Made by a program: the position numbers and the translations under genes. A stretch of DNA of 37,127 bases from Planctomycetota bacterium (lineage in GTDB: Bacteria > Planctomycetota > JACOTG01 > JAJDCM01): contig JAJDCM010000022.1 in assembly GCA_029260825.1 (NCBI GenBank), positions 1 through 37,127 on the forward strand, written 5' to 3'. The notes under the pieces were generated by a model that was given only the letters and a program-made list of their open reading frames with translations, was not told the DNA's origin and ran no database searches. Numbering within the stretch: the first letter of the stretch is position 1; each line of letters opens with the position of its first letter. Below, in pieces: positions 8,674 to 17,655 of this stretch.

Positions 8674-9025
8674 CTCGATGGTCTTGATCCCTATCTGGCA
8701 AGATCTGTTCGGGCATCACGATCGAGCAGATCGACAACCAACATCATGGGAATGGACGAACATCACTGAATTCCTTGATAAAAAAACATACGTCAGGCCC
8801 AAGCCCACGTAAAGGAGCCAGCGAGAGAAATAGGGACATTTGGTTTGCCCCAGCGCGAGCTACTACTCCTTTTCCCGACTCCTGTCAAATTCTCTGAAAA
8901 CCGTACTGTTTCCTCGGGGCAGGAGGACTGGTTCTCAGGTATGATTCGCCCCAGAAAATTCGACCCAGCAACATGAATAGGGTCACGAGTAATGTGACTC
9001 AAATGAAGATAGAAGGAGGCCACTC
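8674..9025. other. Divergent intergenic region, no gene seen
   Basis: 352 bases between the SRPBCC gene (-) and the secreted protein at 9026 (+). No open frame with a ribosome site or recognisable product was found. The right end carries the strong GGAGG site (about 9015-9019) for the + strand gene. I could not pick a confident promoter for either direction. Confidence 0.4.
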
Positions 9026-10381
9026 ATGCTTGGATCCCCTCTCCCCCGAAGATCTCTCGCCATTTCAACCCTGGCGACACTCATCCTTTTCGCTCTCAAC
9101 CTCCCGGCAAACGCCCAGACTCCGGCGAAGGAACAAATTGAGGTCGATGCCGAGTCGACGACCTACGATCTGAGGATCGACCGCCAAAAAGACGAGCCCA
9201 TTCTCGTCGATATCACGAGCAAATTGGCCGGATCCATCACGGCGACAATTCAAGGAAACAAGACCCGCAAGAAAACCGAACGCACCCAGACCTACACGCT
9301 GGTTGATCAGTACACCAAGATCGACGAGTCTTCCAACAACTATGAAATGTACCGCTACTACGGAAAAGATCTCTCCAAGTCGGATGGCAAGATCAGTGAT
9401 TCCTGCCTCAACGGCACGATGATTCAGTACACACTGGAAAACGGTCAGATCTCTCTGAAGACCGCCGAAGGCCGGCTCTTCGACGTGAAGCTCCAGGGGC
9501 GGCTCCTCACGGAATACCAGTGGGTCGGCGGCTGGTTCAATCTGCCCGAAAACATGGGAATCGATCAGAATTGCACGGTCGACCTCCTGCCCTTCCTGCA
9601 TACCCTCACCGATGCCGATGGAGAGCTCGTCCTCGAAAAATCTCAATTTCAATTGAAGAGCGTGGATGAAGAAAAGCAGCTGGCATTACTCATCGGGGAG
9701 GTCGAGTGGAAGGAGATCGCCGGGGACGAAGACATGACCGGTGGAGTTGACTTTGTTGCTGCATCCGAGCTGAAGATCGACCTCAAAAACCGCCGGCTTC
9801 ATTCCTTGAATCTGCTTGGAACAGCAAGAGCTCACGGCGCGATGAAGTCAGGCGCCGGTGGGTTCGAAGGATCCCTCAAGTTCTCTGCCGAGGTTTCGAC
9901 CAAGGTTGGCGCTCCCGCCAAGAGAGCGCTCAAAGCAAAACCGACCTTTCGAGATGTGCCTCGCACCGTCCGCTATGCTGGAGCGACTCTTTCCCTGCCG
10001 AGCCACTGGGCGGAGACCATCGACGAGCCAAAGAACGCGCTCATTGGCTATACCCGAACTCTGGCTCCCGGAAACCCTGTCATCCAGATTCAACGGATCC
10101 GGATCGGCGACATCGAACTCAACGAGCTGATGAAACAAACCGAGGCCTCGATGCGTGCGCAGGGCCAATCTCCGGTCCTGAAGAAAGTCAAATCCCCGAT
10201 CGCAGCCGGATTCTCCACAGAACTGGAACAGAATGGACTTCTCATCCACACCGAGTTCTATCAGATGAATTCGATGGACTGGCTTGCCTACAAGCTGATC
10301 ACGTCGACGGAATTCCCCAAGGTAGGACGGAAAGAATACGACAAAGCTCGCAAGACACTTCGCCTCATCACGTCGGGCTGA
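9026..10381 (+). CDS. Secreted protein with C-terminal DcrB/PsbP-like domain
   Basis: A 451-residue exported protein. The signal peptide is at residues 1-30, ending in NLPANAQ. The first 290 or so residues are strand-rich, with many charged alternations, and I do not recognise them. Residues of about 305-451 (GATLSLPSHWAETIDEPKN onward, ending in a KARKTLRLITSG helix) look like the DcrB/PsbP/DUF1795 fold, which usually starts with a short amphipathic strand about a protein 'surviving' as GxSLxxPxxW. There is no lipobox, so the product is periplasmic or secreted. The start is well set by AGAAGGAGG before the ATG. It converges with the heme-motif protein, leaving 16 bp between stops. Function unknown. 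Confidence 0.75.
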   Translation: MLGSPLPRRSLAISTLATLILFALNLPANAQTPAKEQIEVDAESTTYDLRIDRQKDEPILVDITSKLAGSITATIQGNKTRKKTERTQTYTLVDQYTKIDESSNNYEMYRYYGKDLSKSDGKISDSCLNGTMIQYTLENGQISLKTAEGRLFDVKLQGRLLTEYQWVGGWFNLPENMGIDQNCTVDLLPFLHTLTDADGELVLEKSQFQLKSVDEEKQLALLIGEVEWKEIAGDEDMTGGVDFVAASELKIDLKNRRLHSLNLLGTARAHGAMKSGAGGFEGSLKFSAEVSTKVGAPAKRALKAKPTFRDVPRTVRYAGATLSLPSHWAETIDEPKNALIGYTRTLAPGNPVIQIQRIRIGDIELNELMKQTEASMRAQGQSPVLKKVKSPIAAGFSTELEQNGLLIHTEFYQMNSMDWLAYKLITSTEFPKVGRKEYDKARKTLRLITSG

Positions 10382-10397
10382 GGGCCGTGGTCGCGTG

Positions 10398-11126
10398 CTA
10401 TTGAATCTTGCGGGCGAGGCGCCCCGGGTCATGACATGATTTGCACGTGAGGTTGCTGTTCTCTGCCAGCTGCGGGTTCTTCTTCCATTTCAGCGCCGTG
10501 CGCTCGTAGGAAGTTCCTTTCAGCTTATCGAGCATTCGGTCCAGAAACTCGTCAGCTTCCTTCTTCCGTCCGGTTCGCTGGGCCGACTGGGTCACTCCGG
10601 CCAGGAGTTCTCCGCGATGGTGAACCGGTAGCTCGTCAACGACCGAGGCCTGTTGCTTCCATAGATTCTTGTAGTGATCATAGGAATCAGACCAGGCGGC
10701 GGCACGATACCGCTCGGGAAGCCGGTCACCGAACATTGCATAGCTACCTCCGACGACAGCCGCCACTCCACCGCTGTTCGGACCGAGGCTGCTTGCCCCC
10801 TTGAACGCTTCGCGCGCTTTCTTGTAGTAACCCTCAAAATCCGTCTTGCGGTCATCTTCGTGAGCAATGACTGCCCGATAGAGTAGTGCCCCACCCTTCC
10901 AGGCCAGCAATTCCGCTTTTGAGTCGGGACGCTGGGTCAGGAGCAACTCGATATTCTTCTCTCCTCGAGCGAGCCTTTCCATGTCATCGGCGCGCCAACC
11001 GGCAAAGATATCCTCACGAACCAGGGTATGGATCGTCAAACGAGTGTCCGAAAGTGGGGGCTCGGGAGATTCAGAAAAAGGATTGCTCAACAGCAAGAAG
11101 ACCAGGAGACTCCAGACGATCCGCAT
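10398..11126 (-). CDS. Exported helical protein with a single C-terminal CxxCH heme site
   Basis: A 242-residue protein with a signal peptide (MRIVWSLLVFLLLSNPFS). The middle is all helical with TPR-like spacing (LLAWKGGALLYRAVIA, then YYKKAREAFKGASSLGPNS, then a matching pair further on). The last 15 residues hold TCKSCHDPGRLARKI, a c-type cytochrome CxxCH motif. If heme is attached, the product would be a monoheme periplasmic protein with an unusual architecture: a helical repeat body and a C-terminal heme peptide. No distal Met ligand is obvious. The frame extends to a TTG at 11141, but the ATG at 11126 has a GAGGAG site seven bases upstream and is chosen. It is monocistronic. Confidence 0.75.
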   Translation of the reverse strand: MRIVWSLLVFLLLSNPFSESPEPPLSDTRLTIHTLVREDIFAGWRADDMERLARGEKNIELLLTQRPDSKAELLAWKGGALLYRAVIAHEDDRKTDFEGYYKKAREAFKGASSLGPNSGGVAAVVGGSYAMFGDRLPERYRAAAWSDSYDHYKNLWKQQASVVDELPVHHRGELLAGVTQSAQRTGRKKEADEFLDRMLDKLKGTSYERTALKWKKNPQLAENSNLTCKSCHDPGRLARKIQ

Positions 11127-11254
11127 GACTTTTCTCCTCAAACAACGAGAATTCGGGTGCCTGGCCCATTCTAGAGTCTCTGGCGCGATGCATCAACCAA
11201 CGGAACAAATACTCGCCCGAATCGGCCCAAAACGCTCTATCCTCAGACTTAACC

Positions 11255-12094
11255 TCAACTCAACCGCGCTTGCACGAACATTCTTGGGCTCGTTCCTTCG
11301 TACGGTTCACGGCAATGGCCGCCGTCGAGAGATTCGATTTCAAATCCGGCCTGCTGCAGCATCAGCTGCAACTCGTGACGGAAGATCGGTCGCCAAACCA
11401 TGGAATAGGGTCGGCGCCGGATCGTGCCGCCGTCTGTTACTTCGTCGTACCAGCCGTGGAGCCGTTGCCGGTGATCCGCATCGAACGGACTGCTCATGGC
11501 AAAACGCGTATACACGTGACCTGACACCGAGTGCTTGCGAGTGAAGAACGGAGTCGGAACGTGTGAGCCCTTCATCGACAACTCGAGTGGGTTAACGGCG
11601 TCAATCACGAGGAGACCGCCGGGCTTCAGATGGGCCGCGATGCGACCAAGACAACGTTGCTGGGCCTCGAAGTCGGGTATGCAAAGGAGGCTGTTGAAGC
11701 CGATGATTCCCAGGTCGAACTTCTGTTGGTCGAGATCGAGTTCCGTCGCATCCTGATTCACGAGAGCGACTCGGCTCTGGGTCTGTTCGTCGCATTGTTT
11801 GAGGTTTTTCGAGAAGCCGTTCAGCATGCCAGGAGACAGGTCGACAGCGGTGACCCGGTGCCCTTCTTTGGCAAGGGGAATCGCAATCCGGCCCGTCCCG
11901 CAGCAGACCTCGAGAACGTCCAGATTCTTCCCGATTCCCGATGCGATCTCCATGTAGCGGGCGACGTCGTGACGCAAACCCTGGAACTCGGTGGTTTCGT
12001 CGAAGTTCTCAGCAAATCGGGATAGGGTCTGGGACGGATAATCACTGTCGTAGTACTCGATCGTCACATCGTTATCGGGTAGGCCATGATTCAT
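11255..12094 (-). CDS. Class I SAM-dependent methyltransferase
   Basis: A 279-residue cytosolic methyltransferase. Motif I is VLEVCCGTGRIAIPLA, followed by VTAVDLSPGML, whose acidic residue binds the ribose. The acidic motif with VNQDATELDL and the later LKPGGLLVIDAVNP complete the Rossmann-type SAM site. The C-terminal strands (YSMVWRPIFRHELQLML) form the family's usual end. The substrate is unknown. The start codon overlaps the stop of the ArsR-type regulator gene (ATGA, 12091-12094), so the two are translated together. This makes the methyltransferase the probable output of that regulator. Confidence 0.9.
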   Translation of the reverse strand: MNHGLPDNDVTIEYYDSDYPSQTLSRFAENFDETTEFQGLRHDVARYMEIASGIGKNLDVLEVCCGTGRIAIPLAKEGHRVTAVDLSPGMLNGFSKNLKQCDEQTQSRVALVNQDATELDLDQQKFDLGIIGFNSLLCIPDFEAQQRCLGRIAAHLKPGGLLVIDAVNPLELSMKGSHVPTPFFTRKHSVSGHVYTRFAMSSPFDADHRQRLHGWYDEVTDGGTIRRRPYSMVWRPIFRHELQLMLQQAGFEIESLDGGHCREPYEGTSPRMFVQARLS

Positions 12095-13311
12095 CTGTTC
12101 TTCCTCCGTTTGTTTTCAGCCGGGGCGCCGCTGAACAAAGAGTCAAGGGTAAGTCCGGACAATTGCTCCAGCGTTGCGACTCGAAGTGAGAGAACCACCG
12201 AGCCGCTCCTGGGAATTTCGTCCAATAGCCCCGCCTCGCGCAGCAGGTGCACGTGATGGGATATGGTGGGTTTGGAAAGGGACAATGCTTCTGCCAGCTC
12301 GGCCGCCGGACGGGGTTTCCGGGCAATCAATGTAGCGATGGCGTAGCGAGTCGTATTACCGAGCGCCTTGAAGATCAATGAGGGATCGAGCTCCGGCTCG
12401 GTTACACGAAGGATATCCACCGCTTTCTCGGCGTCAACGCCGAGACTCATCCGAGGATCGAAGTACGGAAAGTACACCGTAGTCAATCCTGCACCCCGGG
12501 AGCGGCTGTACCAGAACCGATTGTCGTTAAAGGCCGACGGCACGATCCAGCACGTCTCAAGATCATCCGCCAGAGTGCGCGCACCGCCGCGGACTGCTTC
12601 GAGATAACGCCCTCTCTCGTTGACTTCGATCCGAAGCCGGAGCGCATCTGCGAATTCAGCAAAAGAACTGGCGGCAAAGAGCCTTTCGGATTCCTCCATG
12701 GAACGCTGCATCTGGGGCTTCAGCTGCTTCCAGGTATCACGAAAAACAAGGCGCCAGAAACTCTTGAGCAAAGTCAGGACGTCTGCACGAAAGCCTTCCG
12801 GATCCTTCAGCAAACGCTCCACGGTTCGCACCGCGGGACTTGCAAGATCATGGGGATACATCCCGACATGCATCAGCCATTCGTGTTTTTCTTTGGGGAT
12901 GGAAGCGATGACCTCGGAGAGATTTGAAGAGCCCGAAATCAGATCTTCCACTTGATCGGGGTAATGGAGCAAACCGATCAGACCCTCTTTGCGAATGAAC
13001 TCCGGCGGGGTTGATTCAAGAGCCTCGATGGCCTCATCAAATGACACGTCAGCAGACAGGATCGGGTAGGCATCCGAGGAAATCGTCCAGACGATCGGGT
13101 GCCCGCCGAGGCGCTGATAGGTGGTTTTGAAAGAGGCTGGAAGCCGTTTCCACGCAGATCGCTTCCACCCTGCATGGATCCGAGCCCGATCGTCGGTCAA
13201 CACGGAAAGAGCGTAGTTGATCTCGAAGGCCGGCCCGATTCCGAACCGGACTACCGACTCCATACGCTGATTCAGGGTGAGCTGAGCATCATGTGTTTTA
13301 GGTTTTTCCAT
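12091..13311 (-). CDS. ArsR-type winged-helix regulator with long N-terminal domain
   Basis: A 406-residue protein. The C-terminal quarter (about residues 312-375) is an ArsR-like winged helix: LIFKALGNTTRYAIATLIAR, AAELAEALSLSKPTISHHVH as the recognition helix-turn-helix, and LLREAGLLDEI. The first 310 residues are a large helical domain of unknown ligand, like other long ArsR proteins with the HTH at the end (DUF5937-type). No cysteine metal site of the classic ArsR kind is seen in the HTH part. The gene is followed by the coupled methyltransferase. A near-perfect inverted repeat lies 5-20 bp upstream of the ATG and could be its own operator. Autoregulation is inference. Confidence 0.82.
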   Translation of the reverse strand: MEKPKTHDAQLTLNQRMESVVRFGIGPAFEINYALSVLTDDRARIHAGWKRSAWKRLPASFKTTYQRLGGHPIVWTISSDAYPILSADVSFDEAIEALESTPPEFIRKEGLIGLLHYPDQVEDLISGSSNLSEVIASIPKEKHEWLMHVGMYPHDLASPAVRTVERLLKDPEGFRADVLTLLKSFWRLVFRDTWKQLKPQMQRSMEESERLFAASSFAEFADALRLRIEVNERGRYLEAVRGGARTLADDLETCWIVPSAFNDNRFWYSRSRGAGLTTVYFPYFDPRMSLGVDAEKAVDILRVTEPELDPSLIFKALGNTTRYAIATLIARKPRPAAELAEALSLSKPTISHHVHLLREAGLLDEIPRSGSVVLSLRVATLEQLSGLTLDSLFSGAPAENKRRKNR

Positions 13312-13315
13312 CTCG

Positions 13316-13331
13316 TTCGATATTTATCGAA
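13316..13331. promoter_or_regulatory. Inverted repeat, candidate operator of the ArsR-type regulator
   Basis: TTCGATA and TATCGAA form perfect 7-bp arms around a TT spacer. A further CTCG/CGAG pair flanks them imperfectly. The site sits directly upstream of the regulator's ATG, where a bound repressor would block transcription or translation. The size and symmetry fit an ArsR-family dimer. Confidence 0.55.
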
Positions 13332-13410
13332 CCACGAGAGGGCTCGAGTGTCAAGTCAGAACACGCTTTTGATGGGTGTAACCCGCCGAAGCTCTTCGAG
13401 CGAAGGCGGG

Positions 13411-15921
13411 CTATTCGACCTTCAACACCACCCCGTTCGTAACCGCAAAGCCCAGCGGAATCCGGGCCTCGTCGTCCTTGATGATCCCGTGAAAGGTGAC
13501 CGTCAGTGGATTGGGCAATCCCGGGACGTTGAAGATCGTGGTTGGAGCTTGCTGGGAGTTAAAGTCGGAAGCACCCAGCACCGGCACGTGGCCAAGAAGG
13601 TTCCAGGTTGCCAGCGGACTTCCCCCAAGGCCGGGAAGTGCAAAGCACATGAGGCCCAGGTCAAAACCCGGGTTCGTAACAGACGCCCCACTGGGTTCTC
13701 CGGCGACCCCATACAATACGTAACGGGCGTCCAAGCGACTTGAGGGGGCAAAAACCTCGAGCTGAATCGGGGAGTTCGGAGCAACCGAGACGACCCGGGA
13801 GCCGTCGCCCTCCGAGCCGTTCAGGAACAAAACATTCTCCCGGTCACCCAGGCCAACGTTCGTGTTCCCGAGCAAACTCGCCAGAGCAGGATCCAGGTAG
13901 GTGAAACCATCGGTGATCGTCACGGTACCATTCGGGCTTGAGAGAGTAACGTCCACAACTCCGGTTCCGGCCGGAGTCCGCACGACAACTCGATCCCCTC
14001 GAATCTCCAGAACCGTTGCCGCAACGCCATCCAGCTCAACCGTCGTATCAGGTGTGAAACCACACCCAAGAATATTGACGTGGGTGTCCCCGCCCTCGGA
14101 CCCGGAGTTCGGCAAAACAGAAGTGACGGAGCCAGCAGAAGGAGTCAGGGTCGCTACGTGGAAGATGCCCTCCCGGACCTGACCATTATTGTTCAAGTCC
14201 TGGTTCCCATGCGCCTCCTCATCGATGAAAAATCCGATTCGGACACCCGAACCATCCATCCGAGACCGGGCAAAAAGACTATCCGGACCGACCTGAAGAC
14301 CGAGGTTCGTAAGATCACACCTCGTGCGATCAAACACGTGAAGCGCCCGATCAAGCTGATCTCCATCCCCGTTCAGATCCATCACGACAAAGTCCTCCCG
14401 CACCAAGAACGCGACGAATACATCGGTCACCAGCGGAAGCTGGGCAACGTACGGGATCTGCAAATCGTGCAGCCGATCCGTCCCTGCGTCGTAGACGTGG
14501 AGAATCTCGTCGTCCGTATCCCCATCGCCATTGAGGTCGGTTGCAGCTTGATCGTTCTCCGAGACATTTGCGGTGATGAGGTTTCCCTGCAAGAACGGAA
14601 ACCGGAAAAGGGCAATCTCAAGGTTACGAACCTCGTCGGTTGCAGGATCAAAGATGTGCAACACACGATCCAGTGTGTCCAGGTCTCCGTTGAGATCCGT
14701 ACCCTGTCTGGTTTCCGAAACGAGAAAACACCCGAGGTCCGGAGAAAGTAGGGGCGCATCGGCCCCGACACTTCCCCCGGTGGCCAGACCGAGATTCGAC
14801 ACGGTGCCCGTCACCGCATCGCGATGATGGAGGACAGCATCTGTAGCGTCCCCATCGCCGTTGAGATCGACCCCAAAATGCTCCTCTTCGCTGACGCCAA
14901 ACAGAAGACGCCCAAGCGCAGGCCTCAACCTCGTCGCCGAAAAAGAAAGAGCCAGACCAACGTTCGTCACGGTTCCCGTCGAGGCTTCAAAGGAATGCAA
15001 CACGTCATCCGTTACATCGCCATCTCCGTTCAGATCCGTCATTCCCTGTTCTGGTTCGCCCACCACGAGATGAACAAAACCACCTTCGACAGAAAAAGCG
15101 CTCGGGAACGAAAGGGTGAGCCCCAGATTCGTGACCTGCTGGGTCGAGTGATCGTAAACCATGAGGACCCGGTCCACGAGATCCCCATCCCCGTTCATAT
15201 CAGCACCCTGGTCCGGCTCGTAAGCCGTCACCGAAACCAGGTCGCCGTCACTCAACAGAAAAGATCCATTAAAGGTGGTTTCCGTGATCGCAAATCCCAG
15301 ATTCGTGACCTGCTGAGTGTCCAGATCGTAGACGGATGGAACGACGTCCGTCATATCTCCATCGCCGTTCAGATCCGCACCCTTGTCATCTTCGCAAACG
15401 GCGATGACAACCAGGGAACCAGCGATCACGGGCACCGGCCAGTTACCGGAACCGGAAGGAGGTTGTCTTGCGGGCATCGAACCAAGAACCGTGATCGAAC
15501 CCGACTCGCACACATGCGGAACCAGGTCGAGCTGATCTCCATCACCCGTGAGGTCGAGACCCACATCGTTCTCGTTCACGAGAATCACCGCCCGGTTCCC
15601 ATCGGTCACCACGGAGTATTCCGTCACCAGCCCCAGGTTCGTGACCTGTCCCGTCAGCCCATCGAAAACATGGACGACATCATCTTGCCTGACTTCACCA
15701 TCTCCGCTGAGGTCAACCCCCTCATAGAGCTCAAACACGCGAAAGTAGAAGGAGTCACCCGCGGCAGCCACATCCTTCGCCGTATTGAGAAGAACATTCT
15801 GCACGCTGATCGAGGCCCCTCGGGAAGATCGGGATGGAGTTTGCGCCCATCCGACCCCGGAACAAACGACCACACAGAACAAAGCCGCCGTTCCCAATCG
15901 AAGAAGATGAAACTGACCCAT
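13411..15921 (-). CDS. Secreted protein with DLNGDGD repeats, TIG domain and C-terminal domain
   Basis: An 836-residue secreted protein. The signal peptide is MGQFHLLRLGTAALFCVVVC to VGWAQ. From about 15720 to 14175 there are around ten repeats of roughly 50 residues with the core DLNGDGDxxDxVLHVFD, followed by a TGxVTNLGL strand. The DxNxDGD core is a calcium-binding EF/dockerin-type loop, and one unit has degenerated to DLNNNGQ. An IPT/TIG domain follows (PNSGSEGGDTHVNILGCGFT, about 13890-14130). The end is a separate domain (RYVLYGVAGEPSG, then LTVTFHGIIKDDE and VTNGVVLKVE). Calcium-stabilised extracellular structure or adhesion is inferred. The ATG at 15921 has an AGAAAGGG site; the frame is open to 15960. 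Confidence 0.85.
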   Translation of the reverse strand: MGQFHLLRLGTAALFCVVVCSGVGWAQTPSRSSRGASISVQNVLLNTAKDVAAAGDSFYFRVFELYEGVDLSGDGEVRQDDVVHVFDGLTGQVTNLGLVTEYSVVTDGNRAVILVNENDVGLDLTGDGDQLDLVPHVCESGSITVLGSMPARQPPSGSGNWPVPVIAGSLVVIAVCEDDKGADLNGDGDMTDVVPSVYDLDTQQVTNLGFAITETTFNGSFLLSDGDLVSVTAYEPDQGADMNGDGDLVDRVLMVYDHSTQQVTNLGLTLSFPSAFSVEGGFVHLVVGEPEQGMTDLNGDGDVTDDVLHSFEASTGTVTNVGLALSFSATRLRPALGRLLFGVSEEEHFGVDLNGDGDATDAVLHHRDAVTGTVSNLGLATGGSVGADAPLLSPDLGCFLVSETRQGTDLNGDLDTLDRVLHIFDPATDEVRNLEIALFRFPFLQGNLITANVSENDQAATDLNGDGDTDDEILHVYDAGTDRLHDLQIPYVAQLPLVTDVFVAFLVREDFVVMDLNGDGDQLDRALHVFDRTRCDLTNLGLQVGPDSLFARSRMDGSGVRIGFFIDEEAHGNQDLNNNGQVREGIFHVATLTPSAGSVTSVLPNSGSEGGDTHVNILGCGFTPDTTVELDGVAATVLEIRGDRVVVRTPAGTGVVDVTLSSPNGTVTITDGFTYLDPALASLLGNTNVGLGDRENVLFLNGSEGDGSRVVSVAPNSPIQLEVFAPSSRLDARYVLYGVAGEPSGASVTNPGFDLGLMCFALPGLGGSPLATWNLLGHVPVLGASDFNSQQAPTTIFNVPGLPNPLTVTFHGIIKDDEARIPLGFAVTNGVVLKVE
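14175..15720 (-). repeat. Tandem degenerate coding repeats (about ten units of about 150 bp)
   Basis: The stretch encodes the DLNGDGD units. On the + strand the conserved part reads close to ATCTCCATCGCCGTTCAG again and again. The units have drifted apart in third codon positions, so they are old duplications under protein-level selection rather than a recent expansion. Confidence 0.75.
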
Positions 15922-16239
15922 GTGAATGCCCTTTCTCTCGATGCTTGACCGGGAAGACAAATACGTCCCACGGCATCCCTCTCCTCAATGACCGACATGG
16001 TACCCAAAAACCGAAGCAGGCGCACGTCTCGCGATCACAAACGACCCAACTTCTACTCCCTCGATCGAGCCTTCGGGAAACCAGAGCACCTAGGCCCGCC
16101 GATCCAGGGGTCTTGTCAGGCCCCTATCCACGGCCCATCCAAAACCCTGCAAGGGTAGAGCTTGCTCAGACAACCTCACCCCCTATCATGGTCGTGACCC
16201 TGATCAACCGGATCTTAACGAACTCAACACGAGGCAACC
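15922..16239. other. Divergent intergenic region with a possible + strand promoter
   Basis: 318 bases between the repeat protein (-) and the methyltransferase-like gene (+). On the + strand, TTGCTC (16162-16167) and TATCAT (16184-16189) are spaced by 16 bases, a fair sigma70-like pair about 50 bp before the TTG start at 16240. No other feature was seen. Confidence 0.35.
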
Positions 16240-16905
16240 TTGGCCGATTTTGACAGATCATCCCGAAAACGCCTGAACCGTCACGCGACCCGTTTCTACA
16301 CCGGCGAGACCCTGTTTGCGCGTCTTGGCCGGGCTGTTTGCGAGGCTGAGGCCATTTCGCGAAAGGAGTTCTTCGAGACCTGGGAAGTTGCGCGTCGGGT
16401 TCGCAAACGCCTCGGTGGTCAGCCGGTTTTCGAGCTCGCAGCAGGACACGGGCTTCTCGCGATGTTGATGATCATCCTCGACGATTCGATCCCAACCGCG
16501 ACTTGCGTGGACAAAACCATGCCGCTTTCCCACGAACGACTCACCGCATCCCTTGAGAAGACATGGCCCCGCCTTGCGGGAAGGGTGACCTTCCGAGAAT
16601 GTCCTGTCGCTCAGGTCGAGCTCCCGCCGGAAGCGATGGTTGTTTCAGTTCACGGATGTGGAACGCTGACCGACGAGATCCTCCGCCTCGCCGTCTCCGC
16701 CCGCTGCCCTGTCGCCGTTCTCCCCTGCTGTCATGATCTCAGCAAATGCGAGGACGGCGGTCTTCGAGGCTGGATGGAACCGACTCTGGCCATCGACGCA
16801 AACCGGGCGGCCCGACTCTCTCTCAGCAACTACCGTGTCGTAGCGACGACGATTCCAGAAGACATCACGCCGCGAAACCGTCTTCTGATCGGATGGCCCC
16901 GTTAG
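16240..16905 (+). CDS. Methyltransferase-like protein (Methyltransf_32 type)
   Basis: A 221-residue protein. The SAM-site motif is VFELAAGHGLLAMLMIIL, followed by ATCVDKTMPLS, and the later VVSVHGCGTLTDEIL and VAVLPCCHDLSKC are typical of the Methyltransf_32 family. The GHG in place of GxGxG is common in that family. The CC pair in LPCCHDL and a further Cys in DLSKC could bind a metal, though the family usually keeps PCCH without proof of metal. The start is a TTG at 16240 with GAGG five bases upstream; no ATG lies in a better place. The substrate is unknown. It converges with another methyltransferase 10 bp away. Confidence 0.75.
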   Translation: MADFDRSSRKRLNRHATRFYTGETLFARLGRAVCEAEAISRKEFFETWEVARRVRKRLGGQPVFELAAGHGLLAMLMIILDDSIPTATCVDKTMPLSHERLTASLEKTWPRLAGRVTFRECPVAQVELPPEAMVVSVHGCGTLTDEILRLAVSARCPVAVLPCCHDLSKCEDGGLRGWMEPTLAIDANRAARLSLSNYRVVATTIPEDITPRNRLLIGWPR

Positions 16906-16915
16906 CGAAGCGAAG

Positions 16916-17545
16916 CTAGCCGGATCGTTTCACCAGCTTGGCGGAAATCACTCCCACGCAACCGTGCTCATCCCCCGGCTCCTTGCGACAACTCTCCTGC
17001 AAGCTGGTAAAGACCCCCTCCGGATGCAAGTGGTAGTACCTGACCAACCGGCGCTCGAGCCCTGCTGGCGCCTCGTCCAGCACATCAAACCCGAACATCC
17101 GGCGCCCCGGCGCTTCCTTCTCATGGGTTCGAACGATCATCAGAAAAACACCCGAAGGAGCCAACACCCGCTCGACCTCCGCAAAGGAACGCCCCACGCT
17201 CTCCACCACGTCCAGGGCATTCAAAGAGCAAACAAAATCAAACGCCCCATCCGGAAACGGAATTTCCTCGCCGCAACCCGCGACATAGTTCATGGCCTGA
17301 TTGCGGCACCCGAGTCGACCGTAGTCGATCGCCAGCGGATCAAGACCGACCCGAACCAACGCTCCATCCGCCCACTCGAGGCTACCCCGGGGACCGCACC
17401 CAAGGTCCAGGATTTTCTTGCCGGAAAAGTCCGCGCGGCGGAAACCGAAATGATCGGTATAGACCGTCTCGTAGTGATCATTGCGGAAGGTTCCTTCCAC
17501 GTTGAGCCGCTCAACCCAGTAGGCTAGCTGCCTCTCCCGTTTCAT
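16916..17545 (-). CDS. Class I SAM-dependent methyltransferase (Methyltransf_11 type)
   Basis: About 209 residues from the chosen ATG. Motif I is ILDLGCGPRGSLEW, followed by RVGLDPLAIDYG. The post-I region is EEIPFPDGAFDFVCSLNALD, as in Methyltransf_11 enzymes, then VLAPSGVFLMIV. The C-terminal part has RRLVRYYHLHPEGV, suggesting substrate binding. The frame extends to 17653, but that start would leave only 2 bp before the divergent glycosyltransferase. The ATG at 17545 (MKRERQLAYW) has AAGGGA nine bases upstream and is preferred; 17566 is also possible. Its position beside glycosyltransferases suggests methylation of a sugar or glycan. Confidence 0.8.
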   Translation of the reverse strand: MKRERQLAYWVERLNVEGTFRNDHYETVYTDHFGFRRADFSGKKILDLGCGPRGSLEWADGALVRVGLDPLAIDYGRLGCRNQAMNYVAGCGEEIPFPDGAFDFVCSLNALDVVESVGRSFAEVERVLAPSGVFLMIVRTHEKEAPGRRMFGFDVLDEAPAGLERRLVRYYHLHPEGVFTSLQESCRKEPGDEHGCVGVISAKLVKRSG

Positions 17546-17655
17546 TCTGGTCATTCCCTTGTGCATAACCTGTTCATCGGTCCACCCAGGCCCGGTCTGA
17601 AGCCCCTTCCCACTCCTCTCTTTTCTCGAGCCCGTCCGTGGGTTAGAGTGCACAA

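Noticed and set aside
9065-9652. 195-residue open frame on the - strand
   Set aside because: Antisense to the secreted protein at 9026, which has a strong ribosome site and signal peptide.
14824-15948. 374-residue open frame on the + strand
   Set aside because: It is the complement of the DLNGDGD repeats; its own repeated composition is a by-product of them.
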